A DNA stretch of 64,000 bases from Prostheceraeus crozeri (lineage: Eukaryota > Platyhelminthes > Polycladida > Euryleptidae). Each line of letters starts with the position of its first letter. Position 1 is the first letter of the stretch. The stretch covers positions 1,054,001 to 1,118,000 of the forward strand of contig CAJQUW010001409.1 of NCBI GenBank assembly GCA_907163375.1, read 5' to 3'. A program made the position numbers and the translations under genes. The notes beneath the pieces were generated by a model. It saw only the letters and a program-made list of their open reading frames with translations. It ran no database searches and was not told the DNA's origin. Positions 50,446-62,646 of the stretch are shown here, in pieces.

Positions 50446-53400
50446 CGACCAATGTCACGATCGCAAGTACTCCTATAGTACAGTTTCTAGAAAAACTATC
50501 AAGCAGTTGTTCTAACGGATTTGTTGATATGTTAACACAGATACTTTTTGACAGTTTTTTAATTTTGCGCGTGGGTCTACAACTACGATATCATTGATGC
50601 AATTAACTTTGAGGTAAGGGTCAATATATCATTGCGAATTAAACATTGTTAAAGCTGCTAGGAGAAATTTTTGTACAATGATAGTATTTGGAGCCATTAT
50701 CGCAAAGTCTTTTTTGCAGAGTATTTGTGCAAGCTTCCATTTTGGCATCGCTAGAACACCGTCGTATTTAAAGCTGTTCGAAATGTAATTATTTTTTAGA
50801 AAATAACGGAACCCAACTATCAGCTTTCATTCTAGTACCTACGATTATGTGGACAAAAATCGTACATTTTCAATTATTCATGGCATGCAATTTTTCTAAT
50901 GTGCGACTTCTCAGTGGAAGCTTTGCAACCAGCCTCTTTTCAATCCTGGTTCAACATCGGAAAAGCTCCACCTTATAAGATTTCCTGTGGTTGCTTTTGA
51001 CCCCTTTGAGCATATCGTGCTTCCTACTTGATGTCTTGTCGCTATCGGGAAAATGCTCAGAACCAGCGAGACTTATTTGAGATGGCTGAGACCTCAGCGC
51101 TGTGTATGGCTGGCGTCCCTTATTGTCACCGTATCACAGCTGACGTCATCACCGAGAACCGTTCGACGCGTGGCGAGAGAACTGCGCCTCGAGTTGCAAA
51201 TTGACGGCGCTAAATCAACTTAACTGATGCTCTAGTATTGATACGGACCAGCTTAAAAAATTGACCGGAGTACACCTTTAAGTCGAAAGCATGCTTAGGG
51301 TACCCATTGAAACCGTTTTAATTTCTTTCAAATCAGATTTGAGCTCTTCAAACAGCAAGGAATGTGCCTATATCAAAATATTTTAGAATAGTAATTCTTG
51401 CACAAATTTCCTTGATCATAAAATATTTATAGATTAACTTAAGTAAATATCGCCTCACTCTTTTTGGTTCATAACTTTCAATTTAAAAATTGATTACCTA
51501 GCAAGAACATTAATTCTGAACTTCTGATAGATAATATCTTTAAAGTTTGCATCTTAATTTATCCAGTATCTGCTTAACGTCTTCAAGGTATTGATGGAGT
51601 TTAAATGGATGACTCAAACAAAATTTATCAATATTTCATCAGACATTCGGGTGATACGACTAGTCACATTCGAGCCATTTTCTGGTTTCCAACCCGGCCG
51701 GAGTATTCAATTTCCCTTTCGATTGAGTGTAAGATATTATTTACAGATAATATTTACTAGGTCACGCCTCATTTTCTGCTAGCGTTAAATCAAGACTGAT
51801 GATGCCAATGTGAATTACATCTTAAAGGTGAAAAATGTTGACTGAAATAGTTGGTTTTGGTGAATAACAGCAAAATGAGAAATTTGGAAAGAACGTCGAT
51901 TTTCTGTGGGATCCTCCGACTAAACATAGTCATCAAGGAAAATGAAAAATACAGTATTTGTTAGAATGCATTTTTAAGCACAAGTTAGTGTCCTGAGGTG
52001 AAGAATAATAGTCAAACTGATTTAGCTGGTCTTCAAATTTAGTTGCTGATAACTATGATTGATAGTTGTGAGGTCTACTTATAATTTATGCGGTTAAACG
52101 TCCTCAAAAATAAACCCCCATGTTTGTGTCATACTGGATGATACTTGACCTAGTCAATAAAGTTGATAATATTGCTCTGATTAACTTCTCATGCTTGCGA
52201 GTTATTTCTATTCTCCTTTATACATAACGCTCGCTTCTGTTCATATTTCTTTTGAAATAATATTTGATATCTTGATGTGGTAGCTTTAGTTGACGGTTAA
52301 TATTGCATCTTGGAGGCTGAAGCCCTAGATTCGATTACGAGGATTCTTCAATTGAGGATCAAGGTCAAATCCACCAAGACGCGCAGTTATTTTTACGTCT
52401 GTGAAAGTTATGCAATAAAATCTGTCTAACAAGATAAAAATTCGCGCAAAGAGATAGCACCATAAACTTGAGCAATTAAACGCCAATCAGATGAAAATTA
52501 ACCGGATCGGAATTTGATCGAGAGTAGGCCTATCCGGTACATAGATCTTCACGTCATGTGTTCAGACAGTCGATGAAAGAAGATCATGATACGTCCAGTA
52601 AAATTTGTCTTCTGAATATGCATAACTGTTGCTTGCTGAGGCATGCGAATTTTAAGTCTGTCGATGATCGTTATTTCCTCCAAATGATTTCATCTTTATG
52701 TCATTCATTAAGCCACAATGAACATTCAACAGAATAATGATTATTTAAGAAAAATAGGCACCGCTACTGCATTAGTCACTATTATTAGTTATGTATTGTG
52801 TTTCATGACCTTACAACTCTTTTTTGTACACTGACAGTGACCTGATGTAGGCGTAACATGAATGACGCAAGCTATAGACGGTCGGGAATGAAAGTTATTT
52901 AACTAATTATTCAGCCAGGTACAGCAGCAACGCGTTTTAAATGTCATACCTTTCAAATCGAATTGACCCATGGGCAAATGTTTCTGTTAGATTTTCTGTT
53001 TAAACGGTAAGTTAAGAGCTTTGGAGATTTGGTGATGATGAATAGTTTCCCCCCACAGATATAATTTCAGTTTTCAGACGTTTTCAGTTGCACAACTGAG
53101 TTCGTGCAATTCCGTGGTAATTTCTTCAAAATTGCAAATATTTGCTAGTCTCACATTTGGTACCGGGTCTCAACTCGAGTTCATTCAATAAAAATGAAAA
53201 AAACTAACTAAACTGTATGCACACTGGAGCTTTAATTAATACTGTGGTGCTACTGTACCTATTATGCTTACTCTATGCAGCTGACTTTATGGAAACGACG
53301 GCATACAGGCAGCCGAACTAGAAAACTGCGAGGCGGTGAATCTCTAATTCATTAACTTTTACTTCGAAATCGAAACATGAAAACAACAAATAGGCAGTTA

Positions 53401-53544
53401 CAGAGAAGATTTCTTTAGGCCATTCAGCAGAGAAGGTAAAAGAAATTGACATGTTCACTTTATGAAAACTTCTGTACTAAAAAATGGTTTTCTAAAGAAA
53501 ATGACAACGATTGAGTCACTAAAAGACACCACCACCGTTGATTC
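50446..53544. other. Non-coding host stretch
   Basis: No gene or clear repeat supported. A GC-richer patch near 51,100-51,200 has no assignable frame. Confidence 0.55.
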
Positions 53545-53631
53545 CCCGACCGCACTCGATTGACCCAGGAATCGAACCGAAGTCCGCGGTGGAGACGACC
53601 TCGCACCTTCTTCACTAGGCCACACCGACGG
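53545..53631 (-). repeat. tRNA-derived SINE head
   Basis: On the minus strand, TGGCCTAGTGAAGAAGG (53607-53623, A box) is followed 28 nt later by GGTTCGATTCC (53568-53578, B box), the RNA polymerase III promoter of a tRNA-like gene. It does not fold as a complete tRNA and continues into unrelated sequence, as in a SINE. The body and tail probably run to about 53440 but were not defined. Confidence 0.6.
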
Positions 53632-53645
53632 TTCAAAAGGAATGC

Positions 53646-54086
53646 GAGTGAAGCCAGAAGACATCTCCAAGTGATATCAACAACCTATTGTCCTATTATT
53701 ATTATTGACAAAATGCCACCAGCATTAATTTTGTAACGAGACAGCGTATCAGCCCGTCATTCGACTACGTCACACTGTAGATTGACAACGAAGATCTCTC
53801 GTAGTATATTGAATATCTAAGGAGAATAACAATTATCAAGTAAATAAAAGACACCAACACCCTTGATCAATCAAGGAGCAAAAATGAAAGAAATTAATAA
53901 TTCTTTTGACACCCCCTTATTGCCTTGAAATGCTTATGAACTGAATTCAAACTTTTCATGTTGGCTTGGTGTCTATACATTGCTCACTCTTTTCCGAAAT
54001 ATGAACAATCTCTTGTTAATTGACTTAACTTTTTTGCTTTGTTTAATTATGCTTCATCTTTGGTGAGCGATCGATCCCAGTGATTT
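53646..54086. other. Non-coding gap
   Basis: Nothing recognisable between the SINE head and PLE-3. Confidence 0.55.
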
Positions 54087-54131
54087 CATAATTCAAATGC
54101 ACCAATTATGAGAAAGAAGAAAACCACGTAT

Positions 54132-54174
54132 GGCCGACATGTTTCATTTACTCTTCAGTAAACATCATCAGGGC
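54132..54174 (-). ncRNA. Hammerhead ribozyme motif (PLE-3, minus copy)
   Basis: Minus strand: GCC, CTGATGA, stem II (GTTTACT/AGTAAAT with loop GAAG), GAAA, a tiny stem III, GTC, GGC. GCC pairs with GGC as stem I. The core is the exact consensus CUGAUGA. Confidence 0.75.
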
Positions 54175-54266
54175 AGAAATTTTATAGCTATGTACAATCG
54201 GATTGAAATACTAAAATGACAGCAAGATAAAAATCAATAGATACAACAAGAGCAGTGATTGGCTGC

Positions 54267-54749
54267 CTATGTAACAAAGATTCGTAGTGCGATCGTGGTT
54301 GCATGTTCATTCAATATCGTCTGTTTGTTCGCTTTCATGGCCAAAGTTTCAGCAATTTTGGTATAGACAGTGCGACACAAAATTGAGAAATTAGCAGATG
54401 AAGCGGCGTGCACATGCTTAGTGATTTCAGTAAGGGTCGGACTACCGCTGATATGTTCACGAATGCGAGTGGACAAGTGCCTCCGAGTCTCGCCAATGTA
54501 ACAGCAACTGCACTGCTCACATTGAAATTTATAGATAATGTTAGAGGAGAGACCCATCGGCACCTTGTCCTTATTCGGGAAAATATCGATAGTCTTCATG
54601 GTTTTATAAACAGGCAAGAGACGATATACGGTGGGGAGAATGTTGTTTATAGCTCGAACAGATTTGATAGTTTGATCCTCTTTGGATTTCAGATAAGGCA
54701 ATTTCAAGATAACGTAATTACGCTCAGGTTTGTCACTACGAGAATTCAA
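54267..54749 (-). pseudogene. PLE-3 GIY-YIG endonuclease fragment (minus copy)
   Basis: 160 open codons: linker, FPNKDKVPMGLSSNIIYKFQCEQCSCCYIGETRRHLSTRIREHISG and a C-terminal KIAETLAMKANKQTILNEHATTIALRIF. It has the GIY-YIG pair (IIYKF and CCYIG), Cys-x2-Cys-x2/3-Cys between, the catalytic-region Arg residues, and Glu/Asn near the end. Continuing upstream toward the inversion point are the reverse transcriptase thumb codons, out of frame with it. Closest local relative: the PLE-1 nuclease. Confidence 0.88.
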
Positions 54750-55011
54750 AACTTTGTTCTCAATTTCATTTTTGATTTTAGTAATGAAGTGGTCATTGTA
54801 ACCATTTTGTCTAAATATACTTTTGATTTGGATAAAAGATTTTTCAAAGTTCTCAGTTGTAGAATTCAGTTTTTAGCTCTAAAAATCAACGATCTGATCG
54901 CAGATTTTTTGTAATTGTTCGGCGCATGGGCATGGTTAGGAATATAACGACCGGTGTTCGTAGACTTCAACTTCCACTGAAATTCAACGATAGCGTTGGA
55001 ATTATCGACAG

Positions 55012-55254
55012 ATTCAAAAATTATCTTAACGCCTTAAATTCAGTTCATGAAAATATACAGTTCACACTCGAAGTTCAGAAAAATAACAAGCTTGATTTTC
55101 TTGATGTTTCTGTCGATAATTCCAACGCTATCGTTGAATTTCAGTGGAAGTTGAAGTCTACGAACACCGGTCGTTATATTCCTAACCATGCCCATGCGCC
55201 GAACAATTACAAAAAATCTGCGATCAGATCGTTGATTTTTAGAGCTAAAAACTG
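55012..55254 (+). pseudogene. PLE-3 reverse transcriptase C-terminal fragment (plus copy)
   Basis: Reads FKNYLNALNSVHENIQFTLEVQKNNKLDFLDVSVDNSNAIVEFQWKLKSTNTGRYIPNHAHAPNNYKKSAIRSLIFRA. The FTLE...LDFLDV and STNTGRYIP...H-x-P-x-x-Y-K-K blocks match the post-YxDD region of PLE reverse transcriptases (compare PLE-1 residues 560-620). The catalytic boxes are lost to 5' truncation. It continues past the foldback insertion into the nuclease part at 56061. Confidence 0.85.
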
Positions 55255-55309
55255 AATTCTACAACTGAGAACTTTGAAAAATCTTTTATCCAAATCAAAA
55301 GTATATTTA

Positions 55310-56057
55310 TAGTCCGGGAGCTAGCGTGAAGTTGTGCAGGGAACGAGGTTGTACATAAAACTTTCACATGGCATAGTACACCTCTAACCTACTGCAAAAC
55401 TTCGCGTCTGCCGGATCAGATCATTTGCTTTTCAGAAATAGAGATGATAACACAATCCTATGTATTTCCAGTGGTAAAATTGTGACATGTAAGGTGTTGA
55501 CTCCATTTTTTCGAATTTTTGCTCATAAAAGTTACACAAATTGGTATTTTGTTGAACTGGTTATTATAGAAATCATCTACAGATCATGATCTTTCAAATG
55601 AGCTGTCATTCAGTGACAGAGGATGAAGTAAAGTGTACAAACAGACACTTTTCGTTGGTGTAACTGCAAATTTTAACATAGAAATTTCAGGAAAATTGTT
55701 GATATACTTTAATGAAAAGTGTCTGTTTGTACACTTTACTTCATCCTCTGTCACTGAATGACAGCTCATTTGAAAGATCATGATCTGTAGATGATTTCTA
55801 TAATAACCAGTTCAACAAAATACCAATTTGTGTAACTTTTATGAGCAAAAATTCGAAAAAATGGAGTCAACACCTTACATGTCACAATTTTACCACTGGA
55901 AATACATAGGATTGTGTTATCCTCTCTATTTCTGAAAAGAAAATGATCTGATCCGGCAGACGCGAAGTTTTGCAATAGGTTAGAGGTGTACTATGCTATG
56001 TGAAAGTTTTATGTACTACCTCGTTCCCTGCACAACTTCACGCTAGCTCCCGGACTA
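55310..56057. mobile_element. Foldback/MITE-type DNA transposon copy 2, nested in PLE-3
   Basis: A 748-bp near-palindrome: inverted arms of about 350 bp beginning TAGTCCGGGAGCTAGCG. Comparison with the uninterrupted minus PLE-3 copy shows a 3-bp TTA duplicated at the ends (55307-55309 and 56058-56060). TTA matches the PIF/Harbinger target. Shares termini with the element at 34617-35343. Non-coding. Confidence 0.9.
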
Positions 56058-56060
56058 TTA

Positions 56061-56605
56061 GACAAAATGGTTACAATGACCACTTCATTACTAAAATCAA
56101 AAATGAAATTGAGAACAAAGTTTTGAATTCTCGTAGTGACAAACCTGAGCGTAATTACGTTATCTTGAAATTGCCTTATCTGAAATCCAAAGAGGATCAA
56201 ACTATCAAATCTGTTCGAGCTATAAACAACATTCTCCCCACCGTATATCGTCTCTTGCCTGTTTATAAAACCATGAAGACTAGCGATATTTTCCCGAATA
56301 AGGACAAGGTGCCGATGGGTCTCTCCTCTAACATTATCTATAAATTTTAATGTGAGCAGTGCAGTTGCTGTTACATTGGCGAGACTCGGAGGCACTTGTC
56401 CACTCGCATTCGTGAACATATCAGCGGTAGTCCGACCCTTACTGAAATCACTAAGCATGTGCACGCCGCTTCATCTGCTAATTTCTCAATTTTGTGTCGC
56501 ACTGTCTATACCAAAATTGCTGAAACTTTGGCCATGAAAGCGAACAAACAGACGATATTGAATGAACATGCAACCTCGATCGCACTACGAATCTTTGTTA
56601 CATAG
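56061..56605 (+). pseudogene. PLE-3 GIY-YIG endonuclease fragment (plus copy)
   Basis: The same nuclease as at 54267-54749, nearly identical. A stop interrupts it just before the Cys cluster, where the minus copy reads through (IYKF, then QC), so this copy is dead. From 56396 the frame continues MSTRIREHISGSPTLTEITKHVHAA to the C-terminus. The first part is separated from its reverse transcriptase by the foldback element. Confidence 0.85.
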
Positions 56606-56697
56606 GCAGCCAATCACTGCTCTTGTTGTATCTATTGATTTTTATCTTGCTGTCATTTTAGTATTTCAATCCGATTGTACATAGCTATAAAATTTCT

Positions 56698-56739
56698 GCC
56701 CTGATGATGTTTACTGAAGAGTAAATGAAACATGTCGGC
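56698..56739 (+). ncRNA. Hammerhead ribozyme motif (PLE-3, plus copy)
   Basis: Same structure as the minus copy: CTGATGA at 56701-56707, GAAA at 56727-56730, GTC at 56734-56736, with GCC/GGC stem I. Confidence 0.75.
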
Positions 56740-56785
56740 CATACGTGGTTTTCTTCTTTCTCATAATTGGTGCATTTGAATTATG

Positions 56786-58637
56786 ATATGCTTCATCAGT
56801 TATCAAAGGAGTTCAAGTAGGGAACTTCCATGGAGTCTAACAATTAAAAATTCATGTTGCCCATGATACTGATGGAGACTGTGATGAGATTTGCATAGAG
56901 GAGCATGCTGTGTGCAGACCTATCTATGCACGATCTTGTGTAGCTTTTCTTCTTCTACAGCTTCTCTGCCATTTTTCACATTTCTATTATTTTGCTAACC
57001 GTTGGTTTACTCACACTTCTTTCCTTTCAACCGTCAAATCTGTACTTGACGAGCTTGAATGTTGTGGGTGACAACTCCGCACATTTTAGACGGCATAAAT
57101 TTTTAAGATATTTGTCAGTTGGGTGATCAGCTGATTATGGCTCCAAACTGCGACTGCTTAATGAATAAGCTCAATTACCATTTCATCTTAAACGGAATAT
57201 GCTTCCATCATTCAATAAGGTTCGTACACACATTTGTGGTGAATCGTCAGACGAATTGAATATTCGAAACAATCAAGAGGTTAACACATTGGAACCCCTC
57301 GATTGTAGATTTGGAAGCCCAAGTCTATGATAAGTTGATCGATAATACAGCATGAGATTCAGCTATTATGAAGCATTTAATATTGAATTCTTTTGATTCA
57401 TCCATTTCTTTATCTAATTTTACATGGTTAGTTGGCCATAATTTACTGTTATCTGTGTCACTATATATTCTACGACCACTCGAATTTTGCTGTAGCTTTG
57501 TCTTGATGTCTTAAAATTGTACCCTATGTCATCCATATGATTGTATTGCCATTTGACCAATTTGCAAACTTTGCAAACTTTGCATATTATCATTAAATCG
57601 ATGCAATCATGCTTTTTGAGCTTGTCCCAATTAATTTTGGCCAAATGTACTTCGTTTACATAATTATCGGATTGGCAACTAGCTGTGATGCTCGTGAGAA
57701 CATTTGCATAGCAAGTCAATAAGAAGGTTGCACCATCATCGAAACAAAAGAATCATGTACACGGTTCTATTGAATTGATTTCAATTTTTTGCTTTTCAAT
57801 CATTTAATTGATTTTGTCATTCGTTAACAATGAATTAACTGTCTTTGAAATTCTATACAATCAGTCATCTGAAATTGCAACTACAAAGCAGTCAATTAAG
57901 TGGAATAGAAATTCTATGCAATCAACGAATTGAAACTGGAATTATTAAGCAATCAATCAGTCTATATGTTTGAGATGCCTATAATAAGAGATTGAATCTC
58001 TCAGATGGTCTTGCTGTTTGTTGCAATAGTTTTTGAATGATGAATGAACAACTAGATATTAGAAGGCGCGCGTGTCGCGTCCTGCTGTCAATGACAGGCC
58101 TCCCTGAGAGTAGTGGACTACTGATAAACAAAAACTTGTCTTCTTCATGATCAAATGCTAAGTGTCAGACAAGTCCGTCAGTGGCCGTGAAAGCAGCATA
58201 AAAATTATTCATTGAGTATCTGAATAATGTAGGCCTAATTTTAGTATAATGGCGGACAAAAACATCTAACAGAAATTTCTTTACGAGCAAGTAATTTGTT
58301 ATTATAGGAACTTGAGTCAATCAATTGATTGACAAACGAAATTGATGCAATCAATTAATTGAAATTCGCTGGCCATGTGTGACAAAGAAACATCGCTAAA
58401 TAAAATATCAGTTATTAGCAAATTGAACTGAATTAGGAACACCCTCTAATGCTATTTAAATATTAAGTCTAGGCATCCTCAGAAGTCGTAGATTCAAACC
58501 TTGTCAGACCCATGTAATTCGAATGGTAATCTATCAAACGTTATATTCATTTCAATCATTGTTAATGCCATCTATTGTGCTTTTATTTAATGCCTAACAT
58601 TACATGTAGTGCGGTACGACATAGCCGGAGAGTGTAC
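56786..58637. other. Non-coding host stretch
   Basis: No gene. CAATTAATTG/CAATCAATTG words are frequent at 57770-57960 and 58315-58372 and may mark an old MITE, without clear ends. Confidence 0.5.
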
Positions 58638-59007
58638 CCAGTGGAAAAAGTCAATGGGCTTGCAACAATGCGTCGTCACCCGTCAGAGATTGTACTGTTG
58701 CCACGTTAGATCGCCCGCTATCTGTACGCTTCCGTTTTAGTTCCTGCCGAGTCGCCAGCGGGCAGCCGCCAGGGGACCAAAAAACTCGATTCACTGCTCC
58801 TATACAGAAGCAGAGAAGCGAAACGGAGAAGAGGTTTAACGTTTGAATCTTTGCTCCGAAAACATGAAAGTGGAGCAATTTGAATTCCAGAATGTAAACA
58901 GACCAACTAGTCATGCTCGGCGAGGTTGTACCCTTCGCAGAAGTTGTCCATTTGTCACTTAACGCAGGCGACAAGTTGCCGTCATACAGGCATTGGGTCA
59001 CAGACGG
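58638..59007 (+). repeat. Dispersed repeat copy 1 (CAGTGGAAAAAGTCA family)
   Basis: Its start CAGTGGAAAAAGTCA and its end (GTCACTTAACGCAGGCGACAA, CAGGCATTGGGTC) match the inverse of 63057-63284. The middle is longer here. GC-richer than its surroundings. Confidence 0.65.
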
Positions 59008-60467
59008 TGGGTATGGAACATGGTATTCCCCTGATTATGGAACATTCTTCAAATGCGACGATTTTGTGTTCGAGAGGGAGTCTTAAGTGAACATCGTAGC
59101 TTGATTCTGATGACTTTGGTAAAGGAATTAATTACCTGAACGAGATAATTAAGAATAAATTGTTTCCTTTGAATCTGAAAAGTCTTTATCGCTATCTGCA
59201 ATTCAAATTGGGTTGGAAGGCTCATCTAATTGCACGGCTGATGAAAATCAAACTTCAATCTAAGGTCAATTTTTGATTTCGGTAAGCAGAATTTCTTGCC
59301 GCTGCACTGTGCGATGAACTTTATTTGCAATAAGTTCTTCGAGGGACTTTCTCATCATCTGCAGTTTTCATTGAGGTTGTACAGTAGGTGAAGATGCAAC
59401 TTTATTCCGACTTTGAACTGAATTTTCAAATTAAATTGAGTATTTATCGTCTGTCACTCCGATTTAAACTAACTTGTTATTATCGGCTTGTTTAATGCAG
59501 TTTCGTGTATTAATCATTTATCCTAGGTTGTATGACACGTAGTAAGCATTTTGGTTGAAGTTTAATGCTGATAGATTTCATTTATCAACTATATTCAAAT
59601 GAATTGGATTGATTTCATGTAAATGTTTAGTAAAAGTTATTTAATTTATAAGATAGATTGGCAATTACGGCACTTCCGATGTTGACTGTTATAAAAGAGC
59701 GATTAAGTAAATATGTCAGCTGGCAAATTCAGAAAAGTGGCTTAAAATTGATAACACTGTGATGCTATCCATTGCTAATATCATAATAATTAGATAGGGC
59801 CTATCAATTTAACTTTTGATAGTGACAAGCAAAGTTGCACAGCCGGTATGAAATTCGATTCATTTTGTTGCGCCGGTAGTGTGTCTTCAAAAGTTGTTCA
59901 CCATTATCACTGCCAGTAACGTCTGTCGCGTCAGGTGTCACGCTGTGTATAGTTTCTCCCCAATAACTTCCTAATGAAAAAAGCTTTTCCTAACCGGTGA
60001 AATCTTCCATTATTTGGCAGCTTTTGTAGTTTTAAATACTTTATAGCTCGCATTATCTTACCGGAATCATAGTACTTTACTAGATTGAGTAAAATACTTC
60101 TGTATCGTCTGCATCTTAAATTTTCTAAGGCAAGGTCTTTATCAACAGCTCTTCTTAAAGCTTATCGCAAACTTAATCAAGGACATGTTTGCGGTAGATC
60201 ATCTGCAAGTATCTTAACTATAATCATTACAAAGTAAGTGTATATCTGTATGTACTCAACATTTAATAATTTCCATACTTTTTTGAGCAAATTTGAGATA
60301 TAAATCTAGCATGTTAATTAAGTGAGTATTCCATATTCATTTCAAGGTAAGCAATATAAAAATCAGTGAAGGTAAGCAATACTCGTGTATAGCATCAGCA
60401 GTGCAAGACGGGCTTAAGTGAATATCCCTGTATGTTTATTTGAAAATGTCTTGACTAAAAAGCATGT
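59008..60467. other. Non-coding gap
   Basis: No gene or repeat supported between the dispersed repeat and PLE-4. Confidence 0.55.
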
Positions 60468-61494
60468 TTTGTTGATAGGGAAGAGTCAAAAATAATTGGA
60501 TGTTATCTTATTTTTTTTTAATACTATTAATTTCAATCACTTCTCAGTGATCATCTTCAGGCAAAAAGGAATTTTAGCGTTGACTTTTACGCAAGATTCA
60601 AAATATTTTGTACAATGATATCATAAAAATATGATATGGAAGGGATATAGGAAATGGAGAATATATATATATGTATGAGGCAGGTAGTTATGGGTTACAT
60701 AGTACCAGTAGCATAGAAAACAATGACCTGACTGAAATGTTAGTGGTACACAAGTAAAATTTGAATCCTAAGTATCAGAAAAAGAGAAAATCCCTGTAGC
60801 TGTTCAGTTCATGTTTGTTGTTAGTTTTTGGTTTTAATTTGTTGATATAAAAAGCTTCTTTTAGACGAAGATTACTTGCATCATGGTCATGTGCTAGAAT
60901 TGATGCTATGAGGTTGCTCTAAATGCCACTAATCTTACATCGGCAACACTACGATTTTTCCATATTTGCTGCAAAGAGCATATGACAACTGCTGATTCGT
61001 CCATCAGAAAACCTTTGAACAACTGTCAAACGAACAGCATCATATCATCAATTCTAGCACATGACCACGATGCAAGTAATCTTCGTCTAAAAGAAGCTTT
61101 TTATATCAACAAATTAAAACCAAAAATTAACAACAAACATGAACTGAACAGCTACAGGGATTTTCTCTTTTTCTGATACTTAGGATTCAAATTTTACTTG
61201 TGTACCACTAACATTTCAGTCAGGTCATTGTTTTCTATGCTACTGGTACTATGTAACCCATAACTACCTGCCTCATACATATATACATATTCCCCATTTC
61301 CTATATCCCTTCCATATCATATTTTTATGATATCATTGTACAAAATATTTTGAATCTTGCGTATAAGTCAATGCTAAAATTCCTTTTCGCCTGAAGATGA
61401 TCACTGAGAAGTGATTGAAATTAATAGTATTATAAAATAAATAAGATAACATCCAATTATTTTTGACTCTTCCCTATCAACAAAGTACCCTGGA
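60468..61494. mobile_element. Fourth Penelope-like family (PLE-4), two truncated copies head-to-head
   Basis: Minus copy 60468-60905 and plus copy 60906-61494 form long inverted arms (outer ends TTTGTTGATAGGGAAGAG and its inverse). Only the 3' end of a GIY-YIG gene and the 3' UTR survive. Each arm has a CTGAAGA...GAAA hammerhead-like segment (60522-60565 and 61391-61432) with an ATA in the cleavage place but no clear stem I. Confidence 0.8.
60906..61176 (+). pseudogene. PLE-4 GIY-YIG endonuclease C-terminal fragment
   Basis: A YIG core (SYIGN, about 60932-60946) is followed in another frame by MTTADSSIRKPLNNCQTNSIISSILAHDHDASNLRLKEAFYINKLKPKINNKHEL (60982-61176). The K-E-A-F-Y-I-x-K-L-K-P-x-I-N end is typical of the C-terminus of a large group of PLE nucleases, different from PLE-1 and PLE-3. 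The minus arm carries the same end from about 60905 downward. Too short for any function. Confidence 0.75.
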
Positions 61495-62180
61495 TGTTTA
61501 TTTTAACAATAACCTTACACACTATTAGCAAGTCGTCTGAGTTGGTGTAGTGAGTAACTCTCAACCTTTACATTCTTCAACCAACTTCAACCACAACCGT
61601 ATCAATCTTTGATCAGATCTAGGTAGATACTTGTAATTTTTCTTAGATACTTGTAATCTCGATTTTGCGTATTTATGGATCTTGACCAAAGTGTGTTCTT
61701 GACTAGTTTTACGAAATTGAATCTATGAATTCGCACTGCTCAAGAACTATCATTTGCCGGTATGAATCCCCTCGTCTAGAGAGCTTTCTCCTGGTGTGGG
61801 AACAAAAATTCCATTCTTTATTGAGCTCAACTTAGTGCTCGATAGTTGTTTCATTATTCTGTCAATGACAATAAATATTTCTGTTTGAAATTTGTAGAAA
61901 ATATTTCTCAATGCTCTTCAACGGAGAGTACGTGTTCTTGCATTAGTTGAAGTAGGTTCCTCTGTCTGAATATTTTTCGGAATTCTTCAGGGCTATAGGT
62001 GCAGAGAGTTTCACGGATATTGATTGACGGATTCCAAATATCCTCACACAAATCATAAATTCAGAAAACTACAGATTCTCACGCAAATTATAGAAGTGCG
62101 TAAATCGTTTGTAAAAAGAAATCGTTTTACTAAATTTGTAGAAAGACAGTCGCTATCTTTGACATCGCACAAGCAAAATG
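61495..62180. other. Non-coding gap
   Basis: Nothing recognisable. Confidence 0.5.
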
Positions 62181-62646
62181 AGGATCTTTTCCGTTATACC
62201 CCTCCACTAATGCATTTCCTTGAAATCAAAATATTAAGCCCCCTCCACTCAAAAAACACGAAACTTTAATCCAAATTATCTTTTGTATACCTTACCTCTA
62301 TGAAGGAGGACAGAAGGAGATGATGTCTCCCAAAATATGCTGAAAACAGTTTTCATTACTGGCTAACATTCGTGATGCTAACTACCACACATATCCTATT
62401 AACATATCCTACTACACTGACTGATACAATGTCAACCTTACGTTAAGATCGTGCGAAGACGCCATTATATGAGTCATTTGTATTATATGAGTCATGAGTC
62501 ATTTTTTATTGCAGTGACATTCGGAAGAAGGATAGGCAGTATCTACGCATCTATATTTTCTATTGGACTGAATTGTTGATAAAGTTTGAGAGGAATGACA
62601 GTGGAGGGGGCTTAATATTTGGAGGGGGTATAACGGAAAAGATCCC
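62181..62646. repeat. Inverted repeat of unknown class
   Basis: GAGGATCTTTTCCGTTATAC...CCCTCC and AATATTAAGCCCCCTCCACT at 62181-62250 recur inverted at 62598-62646 (AGTGGAGGGGGCTTAATATT, GGAGGGGGTATAACGGAAAAG). The left arm has about 25 extra bases. No target duplication or coding content found. Confidence 0.65.

Larger units (their letters stand above)
54087..56785. mobile_element. Third Penelope-like family (PLE-3), two truncated copies head-to-head
   Basis: A minus-strand copy (54087-55011) and a plus-strand copy (55012-56785) meet at about 55011 at their truncated 5' sides. Both end in the same 3' tail (GCATTTGAATTATG). The plus copy is interrupted by a 748-bp foldback element. Both keep a GIY-YIG nuclease and a 3' hammerhead. 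The protein is related to PLE-1 (same PNKDKVP, IYKF-C-x2-C, YIG-x-x-x-x-H layout). Confidence 0.9.

Noticed and set aside
60522-61432. Active hammerheads in PLE-4
   Set aside because: The core CTGAAGA and GAAA are present but stem I does not pair, so it is noted only as hammerhead-like.
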